A stretch of 64,000 nt of DNA from Rotaria sp. Silwood1 (Eukaryota; Rotifera; Eurotatoria; Philodinida; Philodinidae), in contig CAJNOP010000022.1 in assembly GCA_905250075.1 (NCBI GenBank), positions 62,001 to 126,000 of the forward strand, written 5' to 3'. Both the position numbers and the translations under genes were made by a program. Numbering within the stretch: position 1 is the first letter of the stretch; each line of letters opens with the position of its first letter. A model generated the notes under the pieces. That model saw only the letters and a list, made by a program, of their open reading frames with translations, made no database searches and was not told the DNA's origin. Below, one piece after another: positions 11,187 to 22,300 of the stretch.

Positions 11187-13142
11187 ATGTTTATACGAGT
11201 AGCTGATGAAGGAAAAAATACCGATATAGTCGAAATTCCAATTGATGGTGGTGCTGATGGATCAGTGTCATTGAGCACACTTGCTGCTCAATTTCAAGGT
11301 GTGAGTGCATTGAAATATCGCAATTCTGAGACGAGTGTGTGGAGAGGGTGAGTGAACGTGTTTGTTTGTTGTTTTTAGATTTTACGTGTGTTGAGTGAAA
11401 TGTGCGGTGGTTCTATTCCTCCCCATTTTGCACTTTTTAGCTTATATGTAACCTATACTTGTATTTAATTATGCCATATATATACATATCTATTTTTTTT
11501 ATCTCTCAGTGTCCGAGTAGTTGATGGCAAACTGTATCATCCAGATGGTGCATGGGATCCAAATATTATTTATGTTACTGTTTATTCAAAACGTAAGTTT
11601 ACATAGTTTAATGAATAAAACCAAAAAAAAATGTCTAAACTTTTTGTTTTACACTTATAATAGCTGTTTCATCAGAAATTAAACGAAAAGGAGTTGGTGA
11701 ACAACTAGATGAACCAGTAGTATCACCTATTGGACAAAGTGCAGCACAAAAACCTGATTATGGACAAGAAACAAATAGTGTTTATACTGAAGACGAAAGT
11801 GATCCAAATCGTCGTTGTGTTGATTTAATTGTACTTGGTATAAGTTATCGAAGTCTTGAAGCTGATGTTAAAAAATGTTTTGAAACATTCGGTGAATTAA
11901 TATTTTGTGAAGTAAGAATAACTGAAAAAAAAAAATCTTTCTCTTTGACGAAATTTATTTCTATATAGATTAAACGAGATGCTAATGGACAATCACGTGG
12001 TTTTGGTTTTATTCGATTTAAAAATTATGATTCTCAATTGGCTGTTATAAATAAACGTCATTTTATTGATGGACGACATGTGGATGTTAAAATTCCAGAT
12101 TCTAAGGTTAGCAAATTTTTTTTTTTGTTTTTCTCTCATGCAATTTGTAGCGATAGAAGAATAGTTTGTAATTATTTGCTAAGATAGATTAATGAAGTTA
12201 AATATACTAGTCGAATCTACTTGTCATTGCAAGATAAATACTATTGAAGTAGGGACTACCTGGTGGTAAGTCATGCGTTGCGGGAGAGATTGGGTTACAG
12301 TGATTTTCATTTTAGTACATCCTATCCATGAGAACAATTTCTACGATCTTGACCGAGAAAATTTGTCTAACTTTTAGTTTGTAAATCTCTACTATTAATT
12401 AGAAAAAATATCATATATTAACTGCATATCATTTTTCAATAGATTGATAATTCTTTTACTAAATAGAAAATATAATATATTTGTAATCTTGTAATAGATT
12501 CATTCAATATTAAACTTTTTTGTGTCTTCTTAGACAAATATACATGAACCAGAATGTGCTCGTAAAATTTTCGTTGCTCGTCTACCAGATAATATAACAC
12601 CAGATGATTTACGACAATATTTTTCTAAATATGGAGCTATTAAAGATGTTTATATACCAAAACCGGCACGTTCATTTGCTTTTGTTACCTTTCATGATTC
12701 AAATATTGTACGAACATTATTTGGTACACATATTATTAATGGTAAATTAATTATTTAAAATTCTTTATTTTCAAAAAAACAAAATATTTTGTTTTTTTTT
12801 GTTTCTTTTATCGCAGGTTCGAGTGTAACAGTTGGACCGGCTGAACCAAAAAATAAACCATCGGCTATTGGTGATTATCCTTCATCAACATTTAAACGCG
12901 CCAAACCTGATCATACTAGTTTACGTACATTAACATCATATGGTATTACATCAACACATCCAAGTTTTCATCAACAATATGGACAATCACCAAGTGCGGA
13001 TATGATGCATGCATATTTTCAACAATTTAGGGCTAATGCAGCTGGTTCATCGAAAGGACCATTTTCTAATCCCCAACAATCCTATTGGAGTGGTGTACAT
13101 GATGATGCCGCTGCAATGTGGCAACAACAACATTTTCGATAG
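11187..13142 (+). CDS. TARDBP: TDP-43 (TARDBP) homologue
   Basis: Six exons, 11187-11347, 11510-11592, 11664-11911, 11969-12106, 12534-12741 and 12817-13142, give 387 aa. The N-terminal 80 residues match the TDP-43 oligomerisation domain ([20 protein letters not shown], then a tract of the type [10 protein letters not shown]). RRM1 spans about 134-206 (RNP2 LIVLGI, RNP1 RGFGFIRF). RRM2 spans about 220-290 (RNP2 IFVARL, RNP1 SFAFVTF, with the YIPKPARSF signature of this family). TDP-43 binds UG-rich RNA and regulates splicing and mRNA stability in the nucleus. The C-terminal 100 residues are Ser/Pro/Gln-rich and end in WQQQHFR, with no Gly-rich prion-like tract as in vertebrates. Intron 4 (12107-12533) is long for this genome. 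Assignment is confident from domain order. Confidence 0.95.
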
Positions 13143-13388
13143 AACAATTCGAAGAAAACAAAACAAAACAAAATGTTCTTTTTTTTCTCTTTTCAAAACT
13201 ATAATTTGACTTTCCAATGGTTTTCTTTCTTTTTTTTTCTTGTCGTGTTTTTAAATGTGTATGTGTGTCTGTAAAGAGAGAGAAGAAAGAAAACAAGAAT
13301 AAGAAAAAAAAAAATATATATCGTCGTTGTCTTAATGTATATGATGATAAACAAATAATTAAGAAAAAAATATCGGCATGTTTTTTTT

Positions 13389-13401
13389 TTTATTAAATAA
13401 A
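13389..13401. terminator. Back-to-back poly-A signals
   Basis: TTTATT at 13389-13394 (AATAAA on the minus strand) is 46 bases past the stop of the minus-strand phosphatase gene. AATAAA at 13396-13401 serves the plus-strand TDP-43 gene, 254 bases past its stop. The two convergent transcripts would overlap slightly or abut here. The signals are seen directly; their use is inferred. Confidence 0.55.
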
Positions 13402-13439
13402 TATTTCTTTGTGTGAATATTATTAAAAAAATAATAAGC

Positions 13440-14552
13440 CTAAACCCATTTGAGTGTTGTTGCTCGTAAAGGTATTTGTGTTAATGACCAAAGTTTATTT
13501 TGTTTTTTTCGTTCAGTTATAACCATTTGAAGATAACCGATATTTAATGATAATGTGAACAAATCATAAACATTTGGTTGTCGTCCAACTAAATCCCATG
13601 TTAAGGTTTCAGGTGATGTTGCATGACCAACAAGAAGTATATTAAGTGATGGACACTTTGTATTATCATGACGTTGTTCTATTTCACGTACAACATATTT
13701 TGAACGTAGATAATAGGCATCGGCACGTTCTATGGGAGGTACAATTGTCATAATAGGTTGATAAGATAAATCAACATTAATTCCATAATTACGCCAATCA
13801 GTTGAATTAAGAAATATATTCATACCAAATCTTGCAGCACCTAATTCTAATAAACCAGGTTCAATACGTATTGATACTTTATTTTCTAAGCCAAGACCTT
13901 TTAATATTTGATATGTTGTTAAAATACAACGCATAGCTGGTGATGAATAAACATGTGTTGGTTCATATTGATTCATACCTAAAACTCGACCGACATTTTC
14001 TGCAGCATTTAAACCACTACGTGTTAATGGTGTATCAAATGCCCAAAAATATGGATTTGGACGAGTTGGTAAAGTGAGTGGAAGATTTATATGATACGGA
14101 TGATATTGACCATATTGATCGAATGCAAACATAAACCAATTTGGACCGAAAAAGCGATCGACTCGTTCACCATGTCGAATAATAAAAAATCGCATATCGC
14201 AACTATTAATAGATTGATCTTGTTTTTCTTCTCGTTCATGATGTTGATGACGAGAATGACGATGATGACGATGATGATATTTTTCGAATACATAATCTAT
14301 TGGAATTGTTGATGATCGAGAAGGAGAAGCCTTTCTTGAATTAAAATTACGACTTGATGATTTCTTTTTAGATCTTCTTTTTGAATTATTACGTGAGTGT
14401 AGATTTAAATAAAAAGAATCATCGGATCTAGTCGATATTATATTAATCGGTATTGGTGTTCCTTTAGAAGATTGATGTTTATTTGTTGTATTATCCAACA
14501 AAGTCTCTTCATCTATGTGTAATGAATCGATATTACTACTTGAGTTGGTCAT
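13440..14552 (-). CDS. Histidine-phosphatase-fold protein 1 (UBASH3/PGM-like)
   Basis: Intronless, 370 aa. Residues 1-118 are Ser/Lys/Arg-rich and disordered, with a His/Arg stretch (HHRHHRHSRHQHH) near 93-105. The phosphatase domain starts at 121: the RHGE nucleophile motif is R126-H127-G128-E129, YSSPAMRC supplies R208, EPGLLEL supplies E231, and VGHATS supplies the second catalytic H310. All core catalytic residues are therefore present. The spacing resembles UBASH3/STS-type and bdelloid/nematode phosphoglycerate-mutase-like proteins rather than metabolic PGMs. The substrate cannot be read from sequence. It lies about 300 bases upstream of a diverged paralogue on the same strand. The start ATG is followed by an Asn/Ser/Asp-rich leader, and no upstream exon is evident. 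Confidence 0.88.
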   Translation of the reverse strand: MTNSSSNIDSLHIDEETLLDNTTNKHQSSKGTPIPINIISTRSDDSFYLNLHSRNNSKRRSKKKSSSRNFNSRKASPSRSSTIPIDYVFEKYHHRHHRHSRHQHHEREEKQDQSINSCDMRFFIIRHGERVDRFFGPNWFMFAFDQYGQYHPYHINLPLTLPTRPNPYFWAFDTPLTRSGLNAAENVGRVLGMNQYEPTHVYSSPAMRCILTTYQILKGLGLENKVSIRIEPGLLELGAARFGMNIFLNSTDWRNYGINVDLSYQPIMTIVPPIERADAYYLRSKYVVREIEQRHDNTKCPSLNILLVGHATSPETLTWDLVGRQPNVYDLFTLSLNIGYLQMVITERKKQNKLWSLTQIPLRATTLKWV

Positions 14553-14848
14553 TGCTGATTATGATATCAAAATCACTTTTTTTTCTCCCTAATAGCTCGA
14601 TTACCTATATAATGCACACACTCCTTGGATGCACTTTCTATCGTTTTTTTCTACATACACATCAAAACACCTGTATTACATCAAGCATGGCCTCTTTTTC
14701 TTGCTGATTTCGACAAGGCAGACAGGTTTGCATAATAATGAAGGCTGTCTCTATTACTCGTTTCATGGTCATATAAAAAAGGTATAGTTGATAGCATATT
14801 CCTTTCTTTTTTTTGTACTATGACTGTTTACAATTTTTAAACAAAAGA

Positions 14849-15745
14849 TCAAGCAGATCGCACTTTCCATAGACGAGTTTTTGCATTACGTTCAAGAATC
14901 ATTGTATGTAAATATGGTATTTGACCACATTGTTGTCCGAATAATATAGGATCGAATGGTTGCTCCAAAGCAATATTGGAAAGAATTAATGGTGTTGCAG
15001 CATGACCAACAATAAGTATATTTGAACGTCGACTAGATCCACGTCCAAACCCAAATTTTTGTGTCTTACTACTATGACGTTGTTCAAGTTTGTCAAAAAA
15101 TATTTTACTTCGTAACCAAAAATCTTCTTCAGTTTCATACGGATTTATGTAATCATTAATTCGTCGATAATGTCGATCTATGTTATAACCTGCTTTTTTC
15201 CATTCAGTAGTTGACATAAATGGTGGTATCATACCAAGTTCTTGTAATGGTGTATTCCAACACATTGGTTCAAATAAATATGGTTCAAGACGAATAGATG
15301 TATTACTTCGATTCATACCATGCAAAATAGCATTTGCTGTAATAACACTACGACAAGCAGGTGATGAATAACAATGATCAACAGAAAGACCAACTCTAGA
15401 TAATTGTTGTCCTTTAATAAAGGACTTTTGTTCACCTATTCGTGTTGCTGGTGGATCAAATACATATAGTAAAGTATTTGAACGATGTGGTAATCGACGT
15501 GGTAATAATGGATGTAGATAATTTCGTGGTGATGCTGATGGAACACCGCCAAAAACTTGATCATACCAATTGTCACCAAGTTCTACATCAATACGTTCGG
15601 CATGTCGGACTATAATCAAACGAAGATCATAGTGTTGCATAGCATTTTGAGAAAAAGAATCTTGATCATTGATTGTCAAGAATTTATGTCTATTACAATA
15701 AATTCTATCATCATTGTAATAAACGGGATGCTTGACTGCCAACAT
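14849..15745 (-). CDS. Histidine-phosphatase-fold protein 2 (paralogue)
   Basis: Paralogue of the neighbouring gene. As listed it has 298 aa with its start at MLAVKHPVYYNDD. The frame stays open to 15913 (ATGs at 15904 and 15850), but that region is hydrophobic or low-complexity and contains two good acceptor-like tracts (at about 15785 and 15856), so it is more likely 5' UTR intron. The nucleophile motif is RHAE (H48) rather than RHGE. YSSPACRS gives the conserved Arg, EPYLFEP gives the conserved Glu, and IVGHAATP gives the second His. Catalysis is therefore probable. It shares the DxW, FDPPATRIG and YSSPA landmarks with the other copy but differs widely elsewhere, so the duplication is old. 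No introns in the phosphatase domain. Confidence 0.85.
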   Translation of the reverse strand: MLAVKHPVYYNDDRIYCNRHKFLTINDQDSFSQNAMQHYDLRLIIVRHAERIDVELGDNWYDQVFGGVPSASPRNYLHPLLPRRLPHRSNTLLYVFDPPATRIGEQKSFIKGQQLSRVGLSVDHCYSSPACRSVITANAILHGMNRSNTSIRLEPYLFEPMCWNTPLQELGMIPPFMSTTEWKKAGYNIDRHYRRINDYINPYETEEDFWLRSKIFFDKLEQRHSSKTQKFGFGRGSSRRSNILIVGHAATPLILSNIALEQPFDPILFGQQCGQIPYLHTMILERNAKTRLWKVRSA

Positions 15746-16529
15746 TAAAATACGTATATGTAATATGGGGGTACTTTTTCTAACAGAAGACAAAAAAAAG
15801 AAGGAGAAAGAATGAGCATGAGACAGTATTTGCGGTGAGCGATCATGCATAGTAACTGAAAGATATATGAAATATGTAGATAAATAAGTACATATAATGA
15901 TCATATAAATCAATAATAATTAAAGAAAAGTTAGCAAAAAAAAGCATACGATCAAGGTTCAATCATCTTTTATCACCTATATCTATTAGAGAAGAGAACA
16001 GTTGAAGAAAATTTATGATGGTATTTGGTTTATTTTCGCTTTTTTTTTACCTGTATAGGTAGATAAAAAAGAAAAGCATACCTTCAACGATATGAATATA
16101 TTAATTGATTGGTTTATATGTCAGTACGAGGACATTAGTGTGTTGTTGTTATCGTTGTCCTCAGATGCGCAACATGATGATAGAATACTAACATGGCCTC
16201 ATTAGATCATAATTAAAAATCAAGTTGATTGATTATTTTCTTCTCTGAACAAACCAATTTGTATAACATCAGTTTCAGAGGTGCTTCAATTAGAAAATTA
16301 GTTTTGAAACCTTGCCTAATAAAATGTAGAACAAAAATTCAAGAAACTACTTCTATTGTGAATAATTTTACTCGAATATCGCCTATGAAAGATATCAAAT
16401 AATGATTTGAGTAGTCTTTAAAATAAACTACAAAGTTGAGATATTAATAATCTCTTAAGTTCAGTTATTTGAGTTTCTATTGCACAATATATTTTGCTGT
16501 AGTGTAATAAACTTTACGGTAATTGTACT
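15746..16529. other. Spacer upstream of phosphatase 2
   Basis: The first 170 bases may be 5' UTR with an intron of the minus-strand phosphatase gene. The rest is AT-rich and I see no coding exon or repeat with clear ends. Confidence 0.4.
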
Positions 16530-17341
16530 ATTTTATCAATTTTTTGCTGTTTAATCATTACTAGAAAGCTTTTTTTCTATACTATTCAATAGACTTTATT
16601 TTCGTAAGATGTACTTTTTGAATATTATTACTGTCAATTAATTAATATTAATTAATAGACATAGAAAAATATTATTTTAACTTTTAAGCACATCATTAGA
16701 AAGAACTTTGAAAACTGTACTTCACTTTATGTTACTTATCCCTAAATGATTCATTTTAGTAAGTTTTTTAACGCAGTTAAACTCTCTAACACTACTTCAA
16801 AACTTGGGTTTAGTTTATTTTATAGAGCAACATGTTATACTTACAAATGCTACCTAACTGTCTGTGACATTATACATTCTTTGATTAGTACAACGATTTT
16901 GAATTCGGTTAAGTGCCTTATCAAAGAAAGAGAACTAGAAAATATCATTTAACTTGTTCATGAGAAGTAAAACCATTTCATTCACTGAAGAGAGCCTTAT
17001 ATAAAAGAAAGCAGGATCGCTTTCGAAACTGAATAGTCTGCTCTGTAAAATAGATTGAACTCAAGCTTTGAAGTTACGTTAGAGATTTTAGCTGTACTAA
17101 ATATCTTACTCAAATGAATTCTTTTGACATAAGAAATATAAAGTTAAAAACAGTTTTCAAAATTCTTTCTAATGATATGCTTAAAAGTTCAAATAACATT
17201 TTTCTATAACTGTGAATTAATATTAATTAATTGATATTCATGATATTCAAAAAGTACATCTTATGAAAATATAGCCTATTGAATTAGCATACAAAAGAGA
17301 TCTTTAATGTTGATGAAACAGCGAAAATTTGATAAAATATT
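16530..17341. repeat. Old fold-back (inverted-repeat) element
   Basis: The left arm (about 16530-16830) pairs with the right arm (about 17035-17341). Shared blocks include ATTCAATAG, AAGATGTACTTTTTGAATAT, AATTAATTAATATTAATT, CATTAGAAAGAA and TTTTGAAAACTGT. The arms are diverged by many substitutions and small indels, and I could not fix a target duplication. It has no ORF of note. It looks like an aged MITE. Confidence 0.7.
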
Positions 17342-17490
17342 AAAATTTAGTTCGCAGTAAAAAAAAATACAAAAAATAAACTCAATCATTAAATATAAAT
17401 TTATTAAAACATATGAAGAGTGCCGCGTTAATATTTTTTTAATCTTTTTCTTTCTTTCATTATTTTTTTCTGCTATGATATATATCTGTT

Positions 17491-19239
17491 ATGGATGTAT
17501 GTGAAAAATATGTAATCAATCCATGTGAACCATTAAATTATTGCTCAAATATTGATGATTATCGTCCAATACAATCTACATTATTAACACGTTTTACATC
17601 AGCAAATTGTTCTGAATTGTGGCGAACAACAAATCAAGAATATGGAGCATTTTATTATCAACAGTTACCTCAATATTGTATACCTGATAATCTAAAAGCT
17701 AAAATTTATCAACGTCATAATCGTTTTCAAGATTGGCTTTCATATCAAAATAAATATCAAAATTTAGTAACGTCATGTACAACAAATTCGAATAATAATA
17801 ACAATAGTAGTCAAAGAATTTTTCCATCAAATAGAAATGAAACTGTGCGTATAACACATCGGAAAAAGTTCTTGTCTACATGTAATGATGAACAAAATGA
17901 TAATCAACAAAATCGAAATACTTTCTCATCATGTGGTGTCGATGGATTAGTATGAATATGTCAACTTGAAAATTTTAACATATGAACAATCAATTTCATT
18001 TATTTAGGTTACAGAATATATTGTTAGAAAAATACTCAATAAATTACAATGTTTAATTTGTCCGGATGAATATCATGATGTTGCTGAATGTGCACAAATA
18101 CTTGTTAGTGATCTTCTAAGTCAAGAAGTAATGATGAAAAGAAAAGAAACTATTTTTTTTTAATATTACTTAGGGCATACAGGAAAAGTAATGGTGGAAG
18201 TAATTTATTTCCTTAGTGAAACTTGCTTCCTAGAAGGTCTAAGAGTAAAAACAATGCTCTACATTTCTTTGAAAATTTTATCATTCTTCACTTAATATTA
18301 TAATACTAAAATTTTGATAAGACCCATTTATTATAAAATGTAGATGGCATTTTGTCTTCGATGTATATCTTCTTTGCTCTTGTCTTCTCCAATGTCTAAC
18401 CGTCTATACGTATTAGGGTATAGGTAAAAAATGGTAATGATAGAACAAAAAAGAAATGCAGTCACTTAAGTAATTCTTCACATCTCACATCACGTAAAGT
18501 TTGTATTAAACAAAATCTAAATGAGCAAAACAATTCGAAATCGTTGTATCGTTCTAAAAAACAAGTTCATGAGTTCTTGAAATAAAGAAGATTATAGAAA
18601 AAACGTTCGATGAATGGGATCAACATATGCAATTCAGTAAAAATAACCAGCACGATTAGTTCCAACATGTAAAGAGTTGATGAATTTGCTTCTGTATTTT
18701 GTGTAGATAAGAAATCTTCAGAGAAATAAATAGCATTGTTTTCACTATCAGGTCTTATGGAAAGAAAATTTCTTTAAGGAATTAAAATACTTCCGCCACT
18801 ACTTTTCGTATGTTCTAAATATTTTTTTAAACTTATCTCTTCAGCCATGTTTATTGGCAAATGATATTATTGATCGAGTTGTTACTACCATGATAACTCC
18901 TCCAAGTAATATCGAACAATTAATTTTAAATCCTTGTTGTTCAAATCTTTCAACAAAACCAATATGTTATTCTTCTCCACAACCATTACCAGATAATTGT
19001 CAAACAATACAACAATCAAATATAGCAAACAATGAACTTCCTGTATGTACAACTGTGGATACTTCAGTTCCATTGAATAATTGTAATCAAACTATACCTG
19101 TCTCCAATGTATTCGAAAAACTGACTGATCTTGAGGTATATCTTAACATTAGCCTTAAATCTAATTATTATTACTATTTTGTCTTATTTTTTTTTAGAAT
19201 GCTATATCAAAAGTTTCCAACGATTTTGTTAAATCATAG
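17491..19239 (+). CDS. PIERCE1/2-like ciliary protein with extended tail
   Basis: Four exons, 17491-17949, 18008-18127, 18845-19135 and 19198-19239, give 303 aa. All junctions are phase 0. Residues 36-80 (LWRTTNQEYGAF, then a run of the form LPQYCIPDNLKAKIYQRHNRF) resemble the T-N-x2-YG-x-F...F-x2-H pattern of the PIERCE1/PIERCE2 (C9orf116/C15orf65) microtubule inner proteins of motile axonemes. The rest, about 220 aa, has an Asn/Gln-rich linker (about 105-150) and a Cys-containing helical segment (LNKLQCLICPDEYHDVAECA) that I do not recognise. PIERCE proteins are normally 110-140 aa, so this would be a long form. Intron 3 (18128-18844) is mostly a MITE. The family call is tentative; the gene itself is well supported. 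Confidence 0.7.
18169..18819. mobile_element. Intronic MITE, CTTAGGGCATAC family
   Basis: The left end (CTTAGGGCATACAGGAAAAG) and inverted right end (TTTAGAACATACGAAAAGTA) form diverged terminal repeats that continue through GTGGAAGTA/GCGGAAGTA. TA at 18167-18168 and 18820-18821 is the likely duplication. It fills nearly all of intron 3 of the PIERCE-like gene. It has the same ends as the element at 49263. No ORF. Confidence 0.75.
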
Positions 19240-19260
19240 ATTTCTTTCTTTCTTTTTTTT

Positions 19261-19301
19261 TTTATTAAGCAAGTTTAGTTGTAGCGAAATAAGTAAATAA
19301 A
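19261..19301. terminator. Crossed poly-A signals of convergent genes
   Basis: AATAAA at 19296-19301 (plus strand, 57 bases past the PIERCE-like stop) and TTTATT at 19261-19266 (AATAAA on the minus strand, about 65 bases past the cyclase stop) are arranged so that each gene's signal lies beyond the other's. If both are used, the two 3' UTRs overlap by several tens of bases. Confidence 0.5.
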
Positions 19302-19330
19302 ATGTTAAAGATAAATAGAAATTGAATTTG

Positions 19331-22300
19331 TTATGTAGATGGTTTTAATCCAAAATGTTGACTACTAAATGGGCAGTTACCACTAACAATTGATCCTCGT
19401 CTACGTTGAGGATTTGTCGGTTGTTTTATTGGTGATGAATGATCTGCCGCCTGATTATTATTCGGATTTGATTTATTAGCAGTTTCATACATAGTTGCTT
19501 GATGTTGACTAACTGTTGTACGATTTTCATCCTGAAGTCGAAATGTATCTTGTTCAACAGCAGATGTATACTCAGATTTCGGACCAATTAACCAATAAGT
19601 TTCTACTGTACCTTTACCCTAATGTTTTTTAATTACACAAAAAAAAGGAATTTAATGTAAAGAGTACATTCTTTTTTTTACTTTAAGTTCTGTTTTGCCT
19701 TTACTTTGAATTTCAAAATAAGCTGTATCTTTGAGAAGTGCATAAGATGTATCACTCACATGAACTCGTCCTGGCTAAAATTGATGAATTTTTTAAAAAT
19801 TATTACTAATAAAAAGAAAAAATTCTGTACTTCTCCTGTTGTTGTTATTCGACTTGCCTAAAATATCAATAAAACATACGATAAACTAATTAAAATTAAT
19901 CCAATATAAAATAACTAATAAAAAAAAAAAGAAAATTTACTTATTTATAGTTGAATAATATTCAGTGAATTCTTTTTTACTTGAAAAAATTCTGATCTTA
20001 TGAGAGTAAGAAGAAATAACAAACTCATATAAGTTTTCTTACAGTATTTATTGTATCACCAAAAAGACAATATTGAAAATTTTTTGCACCAACAATTCCA
20101 CCAACAGCTGGACCCGAATGAAAACCTATGAAGAAATTTGAAATAATCAACAGGAAAAAAGAAAAAAAGCAAAAGAACTATTAATTTACCAATTTTAACT
20201 CGAAATGGTTGTTGTGTCATTGGATTTATAAGTCTTTTGGCACTTTTAACTAAGTCAAGCGAAAGTCCAGCAATGATTTCTGCTTGATTAAGACCTAATG
20301 GATTTTTCACATCACCTGTTAGGTCTTCAGTAAGTGTCACACTATGTAGTGTTGATCCACTCTAACAAAAACAAGTGACATGAAATTAATTAATAAGACA
20401 GGTATTAACTAGATTTTAGATACTTCAACCTGCTTGTTATTTTCAAACAAGAAAACATAGATTTTTATGAGTATTCGAATTCATATTTTTCACACTAATA
20501 ATTTATTATCAGATTTCAAAAAAAAAGAGAAGTGTTAGATAAAAATTCTTTTATACTCTCATGAAATAAAAGGAAAATCAAAAAGCATGTGTGATCTACA
20601 TAGTCGACACCTCGAGAGAAGAAGATTATTCTTCTTTTCGACAACCTTGTAATATAAGATACTGTTCAGAATAGTTCAAAGCAGACAAGGTTAGCCTGAC
20701 TTAGAGTTATTCTCTCGAATCACTTAAGCTTCTTGTTCACACTGACTAGTCTTATATAAGCTGCACGAAACGATTTATGATGATATGCAATGAAGTAGCT
20801 ATCGGACGGATGATCGGAAACAAAAAAAAACAATCAATAATTTATCTCGAGTTATTTTGTATTTGACAGCGCTCAGTCTCGAACAGAACACCTTGAGAGC
20901 ACATGTCGAATTAAATTAATCATTCAGCCACAACGGTTTTACATTTCAAAAGAAATAAAATATACTATGACTTGACCTTGCAGACAATTCGGACAAGTAT
21001 CAATAAATTATGATAACTGAAATAATATAGCTGAATTGAAAATTAATTAAATTTTTTTTCTTTTATGAATTGAACCGTTGATATTATTAGCAAGTATAAA
21101 CACATGACATAATGACTTCTCACGAATAAAGACACTTTTTTCTCAAGGAAATAACCTAAAAAAGTTAATCATCGATAGCAAAATTAAAAGATAGACACAT
21201 TCAAGGATTCTATATGTTGATTGTCTAATACTAAAATAGAAAAAGAAATCTTACAGCTGTTGATCCACGTCGCTGTACAGCACCTACTGCACGATCTTGT
21301 ATACCAGCTACAACCATATAAGATGAATCTGCTTTTGTTTCTACTTTAAATACATCGAAACGTTCAGAACATTGATCGAATGCATTAACAGTAGCATTTA
21401 TTGATTCAACAATTTGTTCCGGTTTTGATTTTTCTACAACTTCTTTAAAATCAATCGAATATGCAAAAAGAACCGTTATTAATTTATGAGACTAATATAT
21501 AAAATTTAAAAAAAAAAATCAAAAATTCATTTCTTTTTTTTGTCTTATAAAAATAATAAAATATCTTACTTCACATATTGAATTAGCTAAAACACCGTCT
21601 TGTAACATTTGTGCAACATGTCTTGGCATCATATTATATAAAAGACGTTTTCCTTTTCGACGCCATTCTTGTAATTCACGTTTAGAATGTTTTAATTTTG
21701 CTATCCATGCTTGTTGTTTATCAATAGCTGCTTGTAACGTTTGAGCATGTTGCATACCAGCAATAAGAATTTCACTGCTACCATCATAAAAATTTAAATC
21801 ATCTAAAAACAAACCAACAGAAACCATTTCTTCGGTTGTTGTTAATCTAAATTAAAGATAAATTTAATATCAGTATTAAATTCATTATTAATATATACAC
21901 TGGACGACAAAGAAAAACAATCATATTCCATGAAGGAATTGATTTCATTTGTCCTTTAAGACGCAGTTGTGCATTAGATGTTGTTGATGTACCAAATTTT
22001 TTTGCAAGTGTAGTTGCAATCGGACGCAGTGGTATGCGATTTTCAACAACAAATACTAAATGTCGACCATAAGAAAGTACCTTGAGAAATATTTAAATAA
22101 TCATCTCTGTTTTTATAAATATGAAAACAAACTCGATTCCATTCAAGTAATATATCTGGTCGAATAAGACGAAAAACATCTTCAAAATGCCGACCATTGA
22201 ATACAGTACCAGGTGGAAAAGCCGCTTTAAGTGAACTTCCAATATGATGTATACGCATATTTGAATCAATTAAAATAGCAAATGGAAATACCTATAAACA

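Noticed and set aside
22081..22132. A 25-nt intron (or frameshift) in the guanylate cyclase
   Set aside because: The first reading suggested a 25-nt GT..AG gap. Placing the donor at 22132 gives a normal 52-nt intron and yields the family sequence [12 protein letters not shown], so no oddity remains.
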